From: Blasia pusilla
Taxonomy: Eukaryota; Marchantiophyta; Marchantiopsida; Blasiales
Direction of reading: 5' to 3'
Length of the DNA: 64,000 bases
Assembly (NCBI GenBank): GCA_050084515.1
Contig: CM114272.1
Span: 37,262,001-37,326,000 of the forward strand
Shown here: piece by piece, positions 1 through 13,280 of the stretch
Layout of the letters: each line of letters begins with the position of its first letter
How positions within the stretch are numbered: position 1 is the first letter of the stretch
The notes under the pieces: generated by a model
The model's input: the letters and a program-made list of their open reading frames with translations, nothing else
Databases searched by the model: none
What the model was told of the DNA's origin: nothing
Translations under genes and position numbers: made by a program

Positions 1-1610
1 TGTCAACATATATAATTTTTTTCATTTGATTCATGTTAGATGGGTAGAGAAAATGAATTTGAGTGGAAGAGTAAAATATTTGTACGAGAAATAATTAAAT
101 TATTTTAGATTATATTGGTTGACCCTAGTGTACAACAAGACAAAATATTGGGATAATTAGAAAAAATAGCAAAAATGAATCAATTCTCCCAAAATTCATA
201 TTTGATGGGAAGGGAAAATGAAATTGACTGGAGAAGGAGTAAATATTTTTTATTTTTTTATGGAAGGGTGGAATTATTTAGGGGAGGGAGTATCATTCAA
301 ATTCGAATCAAATAATGGAATTACTTAGAAGAGTGGAATTTTCTTATTCTTCTAAGCTTTAAGAAAAAAAAATTCATTAAAATTTTGAGATGAAAAATAT
401 GACTATTTTTAAAGACAATCATGTTAATTCATGTTTGATATTTTGGGAAAGGAAAATAAATTCGAACGGAAAAGGAAAATGATTTCATTAATTAAAATTA
501 ACTAATAATTTAGTCATGGGATGTTAATTTGGTTGGAAAAATTGTAAGGGGAAGAGTAGGTATTCTTTAAACTTTTATGGAGGAATGACATTATTTAGGA
601 GAGTTGAGTATTATTTCAATTTAAATTTTAGAGTAGAATTATTAAAAAAAATGAAATATCACTACTCTCTAAAGATTTAAGAAAGTGAAAATAATACTTA
701 AAACTTGAAATGAGATGAAATGATTAAAAAATCACTATTTTGTCTTACTATCTCACTATTTTATCTTCTCATCCATATAGGGTGACCCGTTATAATATCG
801 ATTAGTCATTGGTGCACTTTCCAATAATATTATAAAGAGAAATTAAGGCAACTAACTCAAGGATCCGCATGTGACAAGGAAGTTACTTGGAGGAGCCTTG
901 TCAATAAGTGTGCAAGCCATTCATAGACCAACTCTCGTTGGACATTATCCCAAAAGGTGGATTGCATTGGCTATGTCCAATTTTTCCAATTTTTCCACTA
1001 TGCTTTATGTGAAATCAAACCTCTTAGTCTACATCATATAAAAAAATTAGCTTCCTTTAGAGATATCATGTCCCTCTCTACTTTTGATTCTACTAGTAAG
1101 ATGCCTGTGGGATGTACGAGTGTAAGAGGAGACAATATGCAAAATAAAAGGGGACAATATGCGAAGATGCGAGACGGAATAATACACAAATATAAGTTTG
1201 AACTTTTTTCATATTTTTATTTCAATCAAGTATTTCTTTATACACTACATTTCTTGTGTGATTACCTTCCTTATTTGAATGTTCATCACTTCCAATCGTA
1301 ATGTGGATGGAACTCCTCTTCCCTACTCTAGATAATGCTATTGACCATGAGGAAAAACGAGAGTGGGAAAATGAATTCCTACCTTTTGTAGAGTTTGACA
1401 TTGAGATTTAGTAATAGTCATTGCAAAGGCTGGACAAATAGGGAATTGAAACCTACGTAGATCAAATGGCAAACCATAATCGAATGCAATCAATGGGATA
1501 AGTGGAATAAAAACTCGATCTCCAATATTCTTTCCGATGATGATTTATGCATCTATATAATCTTGCATAAATCCACTAATTACCAATCTTGTCTCGTTTG
1601 CTTGTTCCTG
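1..1610. other. AT-rich intergenic DNA
   Basis: No gene is supported here. The sequence is strongly AT-rich with many A and T runs and scattered stops in all frames. An open stretch at 957-1301 (+) has no recognisable motif and a composition like its surroundings, so I do not call it a gene. Confidence 0.5.
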
Positions 1611-2400
1611 TTACCCATTCGTGTTGCGCAAGAGCATGATTGGTGCACCAATCTTCAAGTGCAGACAATGTGGAGGTAAGCACGTGTTCAAAAATTTAGT
1701 TGGATATATATGGCTCATCTCCCCATTCGCAATAGATTCGACACTGAGGTATATATGGCCTTGTACCAATTCATAATAACGAATTAATGAGGAATAAAGT
1801 TTTATTAGTATCAAACAAAATTTCTTAAAGAAATTTGCAAAATTAGTATTACATGTCCTGGAAATCGTGACATGACATATGCATTAATTTCATCAACATC
1901 TCTATTCCCTGGTGTCAAAATAGTTGTATATCTCAAGAAGTCAATGTCATGGAATTGATTGGGAGATATTCCATAAATATCAATAAGATCGCATATGTTG
2001 TTACTCTTAGTAACCATTTCAGACGGTAATTTCGTATAGTCTTCTCCCAAATGAGGTTGCAAAAGTACACAACCCTCTCCCTCCTATAATAACCAATCAA
2101 AAAAACCTTGTTGTTTAGTACGGAAATGACCTTCCAACCTTTAAACTCGCATGTTTATCGGCAATTTCATCACCTTTACATAAAACCATAGAGATAATCT
2201 ATTTATAGTGGCTTGAATGATTTGTGGACGATCCCCATGACGAACAACCGGCAAAACTTAGCGAAAGTCACCACCAAATATTATGAGTTTGCCGTCGAAT
2301 GGTATTTATCGTAAATCATCATGGACTACTCCCACGATATCTTGTAAAGTTCGGTTAATTGCCTCAAATGCATGACGATGAGCAACATGTCTTTCTTCCA
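1611..2400 (-). mobile_element. Helitron helicase remnant (Pif1-like domain)
   Basis: Reading the minus strand from about 2400 down to 1611 gives a decayed Pif1-type helicase of the Helitron kind. First comes a segment with HRHAFEAINRTLQDI and, after a break, GKLIIFGGDFR, matching the conserved Helitron helicase stretch. Next is ILTPGNRDVDEINAYV (within 1811-2062). Last are FLNTCLPPHCLHLKIGAPIM and the LRN motif (1611-1814). Frame changes and in-frame stops separate the blocks, so it cannot make a working protein. The Rep/HUH half and the terminal hairpin with CTRR end are not visible. In an intact element this helicase unwinds DNA for rolling-circle transposition. Confidence in the family is high because three separate motifs appear in the correct order. 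Confidence 0.82.
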
Positions 2401-5400
2401 CCTTGCTTTGTTCTCTAATTTTTTATTGTCATCATCCTCTCTTATGAAGATGAAGCTATTTGTGTTCTACTTCAACCTCTTTTAGATTCATGTGGCCAAC
2501 ACCATAAATCATCAAATAAGTTGATTGATCTTGATATTACTAGGAATAAAATTAACATTGATTTTATAAGTAGCAATAAAAGCAACCTCCAATATTAGCT
2601 TGAATTGGAATATATTAAGATTACAAGGATCTAAGTTCATATATTATGCTCCAAAAATAAACTATGCCATAAAGAAATCTTACTATAAGTAGCATATTGA
2701 TCACAATTCTATCATAGATTTGTTACTAGTATTCCTTTCAAAAAATAGTGAATCACCTTTCTTTGAAACACTTACGATGGCATAATATGAAATTTAGTTG
2801 AATATTGTGTCATCATGCTCATGTATTGGGTTCACATATTAAAAAGACAAAATTTCAAACTTCTCACATATTAAGAGATTGCTTATGTTACAAAATTGAC
2901 ATGCGCTTTTTATCACACTTAAAATTGCACATACAAATTATTCTCCGATCTTGAAAACCAACCATTTTTCCTCTCAAAACAATGAAAATGAATAAATTTT
3001 TAACACATATAAGAGAAGATACATGTGAAATATGATCGTGGAGCTAGAACATGAGCCCTACGTGATTAGGAGATCAACCACACATAATCAATGGTGCATA
3101 ACCTCCATATAACTTTGAGTGCTAAATGTTTTTTACCAACATGCCATATTGCAGGCATGAGGGTTTAGGTAACAATGAGCAAAATAGTTTAAATATGATT
3201 GCAACCATCATTGAGTAGTCAAAACATATGCAAAATGATTTTCTTGTGTTGCACTTGCCTAAAGTGAGGTTTTCTTATCTCGACATTAAAGCTCTTGAGT
3301 TTTCAGATTATAATTACACTCAATTAACCCCCCTTCTACAAAGGTAGACAATAGTTGATTGGCCCCCAAAAGTTTAAATTATCTAAAAAATTCAATCCCC
3401 CCCAAACCTTCTAATCACAATCCATAATTTTATAATTAAGCCAATGATATCTTATTTGAGGAGTCCATTTAAAAATACTTTCTACATATATTTCATTATC
3501 CCTCGTCTCTTTTTGTGATATCATTCCCACGCTTTGATAGTTTGTGATTTTCTTCTCTAATGCATAATAATAATCAGGAAGAAGTGGAGGACTTGTTCCA
3601 TGCTTAGGTTTAGAGTTTGCTATGGGCCATAGTCTTCGCATTCCATGTTTGTTTTATCCTCATGGTTCTCTCGATATAAACTGCAAATTTATATCGAGAG
3701 ATTTAAATTTAGTCGATTTGGGATGAAACTAGAAGTGGTAAAAAAATATGGGGGATGATGTACCTCATTTAGAGTTTAAGAGATAGTTTAAATACTAAGT
3801 TAGGATAGAAGATGGTGAATCTGTCAATCTTCTCTTTGATGCTTTTGGGAAAAAAATGAGTCTTATTCTTTCTAAAAAATTGAGATTCCAAAGATCTTCC
3901 TAGCCCTTAAAACACTATTCTATTTTTTTTAAGTTTCAAAATGTTTGCCCCTAGATTATTTTTTTGAAAAAAGGGATCCAAAAAGGGATCATTGACAACA
4001 AAATTGGTATAACTTACAATAGATTTGGTTCAAATACACATTGTTTTAATTCTTAATTTAACTCTTAGTAACACCTTTTTCTTATAAATAAAATTCCCTG
4101 TTTAAAAAGTATACAAGTTGATTAGGTGGGTATCACAAACCTAAAGTCTATACTTTCCCTCCTCTCATGTATTTAAATAATTGAATTCAATAGGACGAAG
4201 TTTGCTTTTCCACATCCAAATAAAGCCATCTTGCATGTAATTGTGAATTATTTAGTCTTAGCCTTTATAGCCTCACATCACACATGTCAAAGTTTCAAAA
4301 TTGGATGAAGGAATCAATTGCTTTATATCTTATTTTTATGGAACTTTTTGGGATATGGTAATATGCTTATTTTCCCATTTTACATGAAAAAATATCTACA
4401 TGTCAAAAGTAATAAAGGGGAAGATTTCTATGTTAGATTGTAAAGGGGAAATATCAAATATTTTTTTTAAAAAATCCTTTTTGTTCATTTCAACTAGTTG
4501 AAATTTGAAATATATGGTCGTTAATCAAATGGGGAAAATTTTGCTTCATTTTGGAATGTAATACTTATAATGGTTTATCTTGTGGAAATTTCTCTTGAGA
4601 TAAATAAGAAAAATTTGGCAATAAAAAATAGACAAGGAAAATGTTTGCATCAGGAATATGAACCAAAAATCTCAATCCTTCATTTTTTTTCAAAAGATTG
4701 ATAACTAAAGTAAGATATTCATCATAGAAAGTTCAATGTCTCTTGAAAGTTTAACATTGTTAGTAGTAAATCTTACACTCTTAGATAACGACCTCTATAT
4801 GGAGGCTTTGATATGATTCCCTCTTTGTGGATGCTCTACCTCGATTTTTTGTAAGAGCTCACTGTAACTATGAGGTGTGATATGGGATACATGCGATATT
4901 CACCATCGTTGGATCAAAACTTAGAGTTGATATTCACCCTTAGATAAAAACTTCCACCGTAAGTGCAACTCAGAATCCATGGGATTATCTGGTACCCCTT
5001 AAATGCATACGTGAAAGAAGGTGTTTAATTTAGTTTGTTTCTTATCTTGCACATTAATCTTCCTTTAATCCTCTTTGTAACAAGTTGTCCCTTCATTTAT
5101 CTGTATTAATTTTCTTCTCCTCATGTAAGTAATCTCACATTAGTCTTCTCATGCTTTCGTATTACCCCCATTCATATCACCCATGGTCGTTATATACGTG
5201 ATTTCTCATGAACTTATGTCTCACTTGTTCATAGTAATTTCACATCAGTCTCCATACGGTTTTGTGTTGGTTGTTCTTATATAAAGTATTTTTCAAAAAC
5301 TTATATCTCGGGTAAAGAATTCCTTACTTGTCTAGTTTGCCTGCGACTATACATAAACTCATTTTTGTCTCTATCTAGGTTATCCATGTATGTCTAATTT

Positions 5401-5999
5401 TTGTATGCCTCTCAAAGGGCCGCACGTTGGTTTTCTAGGTTGGTGAAAATCTCTCTCCCGCTCCCTCCCTCCTCAAATACCACACCCATAACATGAGGAA
5501 TCTTTTATTTGGACTTGATTGAGCTCTATTTGGTAGGTTGTTAACACCCCCAATATTTGTGGAGGTGAGTTCCTATTTTACAAGCATATAAAGTGCCTTA
5601 CCACTATCCAACACAAAGTAGATACCTTGAATGTCGAGAGACAAGAGCACACAAAATCATACTATTTTGGGCCTTAACTCGTTTTGAGGATCACTTAATG
5701 AACGGCATATGTGAAATTTGTCTTGAAGCGAGTTGATGAAGCCTTTCCTTAATTTTATCCTATACAAAGTAGAAAATAAGTATGAGGGGAAGGTATTGAT
5801 AAGTATATAAATATATTATTTTTAAAATTTATGGAAATTACAAAACCTCAATGAAATCTTCCAAAGTCTGTTTTGCCAAAAATTATCTAGTTTAGTTTGG
5901 AGGGAAATTTAATTCATATTTTGGGAAAAAAACAAAAGGAGAGTTCGATAATATAGGGAAAAAAATCATTCTTCAAAACAACGAAAGATCTTTCATTTC
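2401..5999. other. AT-rich intergenic DNA, no recognisable gene
   Basis: AT-rich sequence with short unrecognised open stretches (for example 3411-3641 on the minus strand). The only notable local structure is a perfect hairpin at 3667-3701. I see no transposon ends or RNA genes. Confidence 0.5.
3667..3701. repeat. perfect 14-bp inverted repeat with 7-nt loop
   Basis: The arms 3667-3680 (TCTCTCGATATAAA) and 3688-3701 are exact reverse complements around a 7-nt loop. It may be a small palindromic element or a cruciform-prone site; no function can be assigned. Confidence 0.8.
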
Positions 6000-7905
6000 T
6001 ATATTATTTTTAATTTGCAAGTTTGATTAAGAGGAAATTATTATCTCTATTTTGGAAAACAAATGATCAAATTCACCTGTAGAGTGCGTGGCCGTGCCAT
6101 GCAAAGCGGAGCTTCCATGAACGTCAAGAGGGGAGCGAAGAGCAAAGCGCGAAACGGAGGGAGTAAAATTTGCCTCCGCGGGAGGGGGACGAGGCGAGAG
6201 AGAAGCAGGTGGAAAACAAAGCTCACGCCATCGTACATTAATTGACGTCCCAAGTACTCGGTGGTCCATGGGACGGTGTGGCCCAAGGGGCGTAAGCGAG
6301 AGGGAGAGGGCTGAGCTCAGATGATGAGAGGGAGTGGAGCGACAAAGGGAGTCGGACTTGCAGAGCGGGGTACGTACGAACGAACGATCGTAAGCGAGAA
6401 GAAAGGGGAGTCCGAGAGTGGGAGTGGGAGGGGAGGTGACGGTTCAGTCGGTTCCGCAGTCATACATGCTGCATGACGCCGTCGTCCCTAGCCCCAATTC
6501 CCCTGCTCACACGAGGGGCGTCCCTAGTCCCGACAAGAGCCGCGGACAGCGGGATGCTTGCATGAAGCGGAGGAGGAGGGAATGAGGAACGGGACGGAAC
6601 GCCTGACAGCCGGCGGCCCTTCCGTCTCTCTCCGGTGGATCGGCCTTCCGCCGGCGACCCGCCTCCACTCGCCCGCTCGGCCCTCCCGCAGAGGGACTCG
6701 CTCGCTCTCCAGTGTCCAGACGGGATCGAAGGAGGGAGGGACGATCGAGAGCAGGTCCCACCATCGCCAGCCAAGGTAAGAGGCGTGGGCCCGCTCTGGC
6801 AGTGATCGCGAGGTTTGAATTTAGCTCTAGCCAAGCCGAGCGCAGGGGAGAGATCATTCATTCATGAATGCGAAGTAGTACCGTTCGCGTCGATCAGATG
6901 GCAGTAGCTGTTGCAGCTCTCTCGCTATTCCGCCCCGCGACCCATTGCGAATAGATAGAGGGACGCACACACAGAAAGAGAGAGAGAGGGGGTGCGAGGG
7001 GAGATTTGCGTGCGGTGTTGCGTTTCGTTGCAGTTGCCATAGCGAGAGGGGGAGTTAACTGGTGGGAGGCGGGGCGAGGAAGAGTGGGGTAGACTGGGTA
7101 ATTACTCGAGGAGTTGGACGTTCGGTGGTCTCCTGCGTTCAAAGCAAGGAGCCTTCAGTGCGGAGCGGAGCAGAGCAGAGCAGAGCAAATCGAGCCTGTC
7201 TATCTCTCTGTTGTTTGTTTCGTCACTGAACTCCGCAGCTCCGCTCTGCACGTCCGGAGCTTCGTCCGTCGCGTCTTCATTTGGGTTGTCATCGCCACCT
7301 TCTCTCCCCATTCGGTCAATCATACCCCTGTCTGCTGTCGTTCATCAGTCTCTGCCCTCTCGGTCACCTGCGCCCGTAAACCTCGGACATCCTAGAACCC
7401 CCAGAGACAGAGTAGTGCCCAGAGCTGTGCTTAGAAGCTCTCGGACGGGCTCTTGCTACAATCGCTTCGTGTGTGCGCTACGAAGCGGATGGAGTGGTGG
7501 CAGCTCGAGGGGTTGCATAGAGGTTCGGCATTGGAGTGCTTCGACTTGGAGAAATAGGGGCGGCTGGCCGCGAGCCTGAGAGGCGAGTTGCCGATTTCTG
7601 TCCCGTGTTTGGGAGATCTAGAACCATGCGACTCAGATTCGAGGCCAGCACGAGCACGGGTGATCGAGCGTACCTGGTTCAGCTGAGTGTGAGACCCTAT
7701 CGTCCTCCGATCTGCAATGCATAGATGATCGAGTGTTCCTCTTCTGCAGATACCCTGTCCGTTCAGTTCGGAGCTCCTTGTGAAATGGCGGCCTCTGCAG
7801 TGACCTGGGAGATATAGCGGAAGTGGAGGCGGTCGGTGGAGTGATTCAGCAGCAGGGACAAAAAATAGATTCTGAATTTTACCCATTCATCTTCCTGTTT
7901 CCGCC
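6000..7905 (+). promoter_or_regulatory. GC-rich promoter and 5' leader region of the TRM-like gene
   Basis: Composition changes sharply near 6060 from AT-rich to GC-rich, with purine- and pyrimidine-rich tracts (GA and CT runs near 6970-7000 and 7170-7190). This island ends at the start codon of the downstream TRM-like gene, as expected for a plant promoter plus long 5' UTR. Several short open frames exist on both strands, but none shows a known motif. An in-frame TGA at 7873-7875 lies upstream of the chosen ATG. I cannot place the transcription start or a TATA box with confidence. Confidence 0.5.
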
Positions 7906-10900
7906 ATGAATGAGACCCCGGAGTTGTTGTTCGCAACTTCGGTGCACTCCCGGGACAAACCGCCTGGAAGAATTGGAGGTTGCGTCGGCACGTTTCTGCA
8001 GCTCTTCGACTGGAATCCTCGGAAGCGTTTGTTTTCCACGAAGCGCTTGCCGGCAGGTACCGAACTAGTCATGCATGTGCTCGAGCAATGCCGCTTCTAG
8101 TCCGCGTCTGGTCAACTACATCTCTCTTTTGGGGGCCATGTCACCCGGTATGACGATGCAACTCCTAACTATGAATGTGGTCCTGCTATCGCTCTATGGT
8201 GCATTGCCATCTCGGAAGTGTTCGTCTAGAGCTCGTCATCCCCGCATGTGGAATGGCAGCTGTGCCGCTTCCATTCCACAGGTATCCGAAAGACCTCCAT
8301 GGTATAGTACTCTCATGGGTGCACTTGTCTACGACTGATGGCTGCCCGTTTTCATCAATGGGCTTGCTTCTGTGAACATGAACTTCGTCTGTCAGCGCAC
8401 CGTAGCCGCATAGGACTGTAGTGCCTCTCCTCTCCACGGCAGTGGGGATTAGTGTAATGTATCGTCTCCCTTTTAGCTCGGCCGCCGCTGTGGGGAGCTC
8501 TATCAACTTTCTGTTGGTGTGGGTTGCATCCCGCCATGTTCTAATCTAGTACTTGTACTCTCTTGTTCTCCTCAGAGCGGCCTACACGGAAGGCATCGAA
8601 GAAGAAATTTAAGGATGAGCGCATGCCAGTGGCCAAGCTGTTGTTGGTAAGCTATTTCTACACTCCGGAGTGTCTTTTCTTCCTTTCATCAGTGCCAGGG
8701 AGAAGTTGGTTTGGTCGGCAGCAGGAGGAATCTCTTGCTTCGGGAGATGAAGCTGATGGCTATCTTTTTGTCCCCAGCTTGCAGAAGAAGAGAATCGGGG
8801 TGGGTTTCCTTCACCGAAGAAGGTGTCTGCAGCATCATCAGTGGCTGGCTGTGGGGACCGCAGCAAAGACAACGACGATGAGCACCCAGGGAAAAGAGTT
8901 CCTGGTGTGGTGGCCCGGCTGATGGGTCTGGAATCCATGCCTGATTGTAACTTTGGAAGCGAGGGCAAGGAGTCACCTCAACACCCGAAGCTGTCGCCTG
9001 TATGTTCCATTCAACGCCTATCACCTCAAGCTAACTGCTCTCCTGTGATTCATTCCAACAGGTCGCAAGGGCAGGGGCTGTTATCAGTCAATCCGGAGTA
9101 AAGGTAGTGATTTCTTGTTCGTCGAGAAAGCTCGTAGAATGGAAACATATGTGAGCATCTTCTAACTCTTGTCATTTTCGCAGGTTGTCGAGGTGAGGCC
9201 TCTCCAAGAGCTGCTCCACGTGAGACAGGAGCCGGTACTTCTGCAGGATCTTCTCCGAGAGCGAGAGTATCTAGAGGCAAAGAAGCTCTCACTGAAGGAA
9301 AGACTTCAGGTCCCGGTGCCGGGATTCGGTAAGAAATTTCCAGATCCTCCTCCCCCCATGCAGTACCACCCCCCTAAAGATGGCTTCAAAAAGTCGACCA
9401 GAAGTGAGACCTTACAGCCATATTCAGAGCAGAAGTACCACAAAAGTCTGCGACCCATTAGGAAATCCAACAGAGATCTGTCGGATGCGAAACATCTCAT
9501 CCTCGCCCTTTCACCTCGTGCGAGTTCCGACAGTCTGCGGCCCATTCTGCTGCCTTCGAAAGTCCATAACAAGCTGATGAGCTCCCCCATCAAGTCACCA
9601 ACAAAAATGGGTAGCAGAAGTGCACGTCTCCTCGAAGCAGCCGTGAAAATTCTAGAGCCCAGCCTGCAGTCCAGTGCAGCTCGTGCTCGCCCTCCTCCCG
9701 TTCGACCTTCCACAACATACAAGGATATGAAAGATCTTGAGGCTGAGATTCCCAAGGTAGAGGAGAAGAAAGAGCGACTTCCTATGGTGGAGAAAAAAGT
9801 AGCAATCTCTTCCAATGCCGGTCGAGTTTTGAAAGGTCAAAGTATGAGCCGAAGCTGGAATGGGAGGGAAGAAACAGGCCGGTACAACCATGATATGAAA
9901 AGCGGAAGCTCTGTTCATGATGTATCAGGACGGAGGCGATCTGATCACCACGCCTCGTCACAATCCCGACCCGCCTCTCCAATGAGAACCTCCAATCATC
10001 GCAGCCGTTCGGGAAGAGTCTCGGTTCCCTGCGATGAGCCCATCAGAGTGGCCGAGGAGGTGAAATCTGTCGTTCCTCAAGGCTTTGAGGAAGCATATAC
10101 CGGAGGCTTGAAGCCCTTAAACGTCGGACGAAGGGAGGAGATCAGGCTGGACAAGTATGAGATGGAAGATAGTCGGAGAGTTGCAGAGAAGCACGTGGTG
10201 TCTTCTCTGTCTGTTGGAAATAGCCCTTACTCCGAGACCAGTGACAGGGGCGCTCCTACCTCATTCCATGATCCCCTCCGGAGGAGTGGGAGCACCAAAG
10301 AGGGACCTACTCCACCCACACCATCTTCGGCATCCAGGTCTCGATTCCTTCGCAGCAAGAGCGTGAAGGAGGAGAAGATCTCTAAATCGGCGAGTGGGCA
10401 GTTTACTCATCAGTACAAGCATCAACGAGAGAGCAAAATTAAGCAGGATCAACCGCCACATCCAGCATCGGCTCTAACTCCAACTCCGGCGATTGCACAC
10501 CAGGAGCCCGAATCAAAACTCGAAGCTCCTGCCCTCAACGTCACAGGTAAGGGGATTTGCCGTCCGTGTTTCCTGATACGATTATGGACCCTGATTGGTG
10601 GGCTGTTGTTTCAGTCCAATTTCCGATGCCTTGTTGCTAAGGGGCTCCTCATTTCTCTTTCCCTGTCTGCATCTTAATTAACCGAGCTTTGCCTTGACAG
10701 ACTTGAACGAGGACGTCAGCGGCGTGCTTAGGACTATCAAACCCATCAAAGTGAAGACAGTTGTCCCCCAGTCGACAGATCAAGAACTTCCTGCTCGTGT
10801 CCTACCCCCGGTGCCCTCCGACGCAACGTTGCCTTCTTCAGCAGATCAGCCGAAATCCACGAATTTGGCTCCTGCTCCCATGCCTGCAGCCAAGCAAGTA

Positions 10901-13280
10901 GCTGTACCCGTCCAAAGCCGAAGCAGTAGTGGAGGGGGAGGTCTTCTCAGCTACAGCCAGAGGCTGTTTGGTGCTCGCAAAGGAAGTGGTGGAGATAGGA
11001 AGAGCGACCCTAGCCTTCTCAAGGAGAAGAGTAAAGAAGAGAATAGTAAAGGTCGGTCTGAAGTATCCTACAGGAAGACGGAATCGTCATTGGTGCGGTC
11101 TCTGCTACGAAGGAAGGCTTTTCCTCAGCCTGCAGCACCTGCTGCTTCACCAGTTGTCCTCCCGAGTGAGAACAAGAAGAAATCTGCTCCTCGAAGAAAT
11201 TCCCAATCGGTTAAGCCTGCAGAGTCCAATGATTGTGATATTCCTGGAGACCTATCTGAAGAATTCTCTGTGGAAGGGGAGTGCGACTCTGCATCTAATT
11301 TGTCAACCACTAACGACCACCTCACTGAAGTATCTAAAGAACGCACAATTCAACTTCCTGGTGAAGATCTCAGAAGTTCTCCCTCGAAATGTGTTGATGA
11401 TGTCTTTCCTGAGGTGCCTCTCGACAAGGGATGCTTGAAGCTCCTCGATGATGATAGCCAAAGTATTGAAGGCTTTGACTGCGTGGACGTCAACCCACAA
11501 AGGATGCGTGGTGGTATCCTGAATTATGCTGCCCAACTTATGGACGACTTGAAACTGGAAGAGATGTTCACAACGGGAACCGTCATGCAGGGCCATGGCC
11601 GGGGTGGATTCTCTTACAGCCCACTGGTGGAACTGGAAGACCCACCTCGCTCTTCTCTTGAGGGTTATGTTCTCGAGGAAGGAGTTGAGGTAGAGAAGTG
11701 CGTTTCCTTTCTTGGGAGGACAAGTGTACCCACCCCTGAGGCTAATCTGTTCAAACGAGAGGTGAACGCCAATGTGGAAGCTGAGGATGAAATAAACAAG
11801 TCAGGGAATGATCAACGTGTGCGAATTCCACTGGGCATTGCAGAGGCAAACACTCCCGCTGCCGAGGATGTGAAATCTCAACTCATGGGCGAGGTGAGTG
11901 GTGAACACTAGCAGCTCGTCAGCAGCCCTCGATTACACAGGTTCCTGAAGTCCCAGTAGAATGCGTGGATTGTGTTAGATTGATCTTGCATCTGTCAGTC
12001 CAATTCTGGTCTCATCCGTTTCACTGTTACCCCTATATTCAGAGCCATATACCGTACTGGGATGTTGTGCACAGGTGTTTGAAAGTCGGGAGACCGATGA
12101 CGATGAGGAGCGAGTTGAGCGGATGTCAAAGAAGTTTGCACCCAAAGGGCGAGTGGTGGTGCCAGAGGTGGACGGATGTGAAGAACCTGTTTGTATTCCA
12201 ACCAGAGAAGACTGCGGGCAGCCCAGTCCTGTGTCTGTTCTGGACTGTCCTTTTGAAGACGAGACTTCCAGTTCGCAGGGCAATCTGCACGAGAACATCT
12301 GCGGTCAGTTTTCTTCCTCCGGTGCATCTTTCAATGAACCGTCGGGTTTGTGTTTGTAGCCTGGACTGCCCTCAGGATTGTTTTTGCGTCGGGCTCACCC
12401 ACCACGCATTGTTTTTCGTGCAGAATTAGAAGATGACCTTGAAGATGACGAGGAGGCCCTCATCGATGATCTCCTGTTCGAGTCTGCAGCAGCTTTGCAG
12501 CGGCCAAGAAAGCAGAAGTCGAGATCGAAGAAGAACACTGTTGTCCCCCTCACCGATTTAGAAATCTCTCAACACTCTCCTATAGAGAACGAGAAGATCG
12601 TGGGGGCAATTTTGGACATCTCTAGATTTCGCTGCATCGACCCTTCTGCAATTGGCTTCTCAGTCGGGAATTCTGAATCACATCAAGAAGAGGAGGAAGA
12701 ATACATTGCGAAAGTCTTATCAGTTTGGGAATCCTTCCCTCAAGGACCGGGGGAATTAGCGATATCTGACCTGCCCATCAACACAAGTCTGTTTGACAGG
12801 TTAGAATCTCAGGAGCGAGCTTTCGCTTGGAGGCGGGAGAAAGTCCGAGAAGAAAGTCTCTCCCAAGAGGAGTGTGCTCCTAGAACCTTCAAACAATGGC
12901 AAAGCCTTTGGCTGCAGCGCCGGTTGTTGTTTGACTGCGTGAACGAAACTCTGGGCTACAGGCTCAAATTCAAGTACTCCGATCCCTGGATTGCCAAGCC
13001 AGCCCTCAGACCGCAGCCCAAAGGAAAGGAGTTGGTGAAGGAGGTTTACAGGGAAATCATGGACTGGAGAAGCGGAGTTTCGGAAGAATTGGACACCATC
13101 ATAGAAAGTGATATGAGTAGAGGCCCTGGAAACTGGTCCAACAGGAACCAGGAAATTTCCGAGATAGGATTAGAAATTGAAAGGACAATTTTTAGAGTGA
13201 TGATCGAGGAGTTGGTGAGTGAGATGACAACCATCACAGCCAGGGGAACCGGCGGCCATGCGCAAGCAGCAGCTGCCTAA
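7906..13280 (+). CDS. TRM/LONGIFOLIA-like protein with DUF3741-type motif and DUF4378 domain
   Basis: The model has eight exons: 7906-8056, 8576-8646, 8778-8999, 9061-9102, 9184-10546, 10701-11893, 12075-12303 and 12424-13280. All introns are GT-AG, phases agree at every junction, and the total is 4128 nt (1375 residues). The ATG follows an in-frame TGA at 7873. Residues 24-36 (GGCVGTFLQLFDW) and 115-125 (PGVVARLMGLE) are the two N-terminal signatures of the LONGIFOLIA/TRM family. The long Ser/Pro/basic middle is presumably disordered. The last exon holds DUF4378, with LLFDCVNETL, GKELVKEVYREI and EIGLEIERTIF close to the C-terminus. Known TRM proteins recruit TON1 and PP2A regulators to cortical microtubules and control division-plane and cell shape. 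Exon 4 is only 42 nt and is the least certain. The class is sure; the exact function is inferred. Confidence 0.92.

Noticed and set aside
6460-7323. Several overlapping minus-strand frames upstream of the TRM gene
   Set aside because: GC-rich leader DNA produces long chance frames; none has a motif and they overlap each other.
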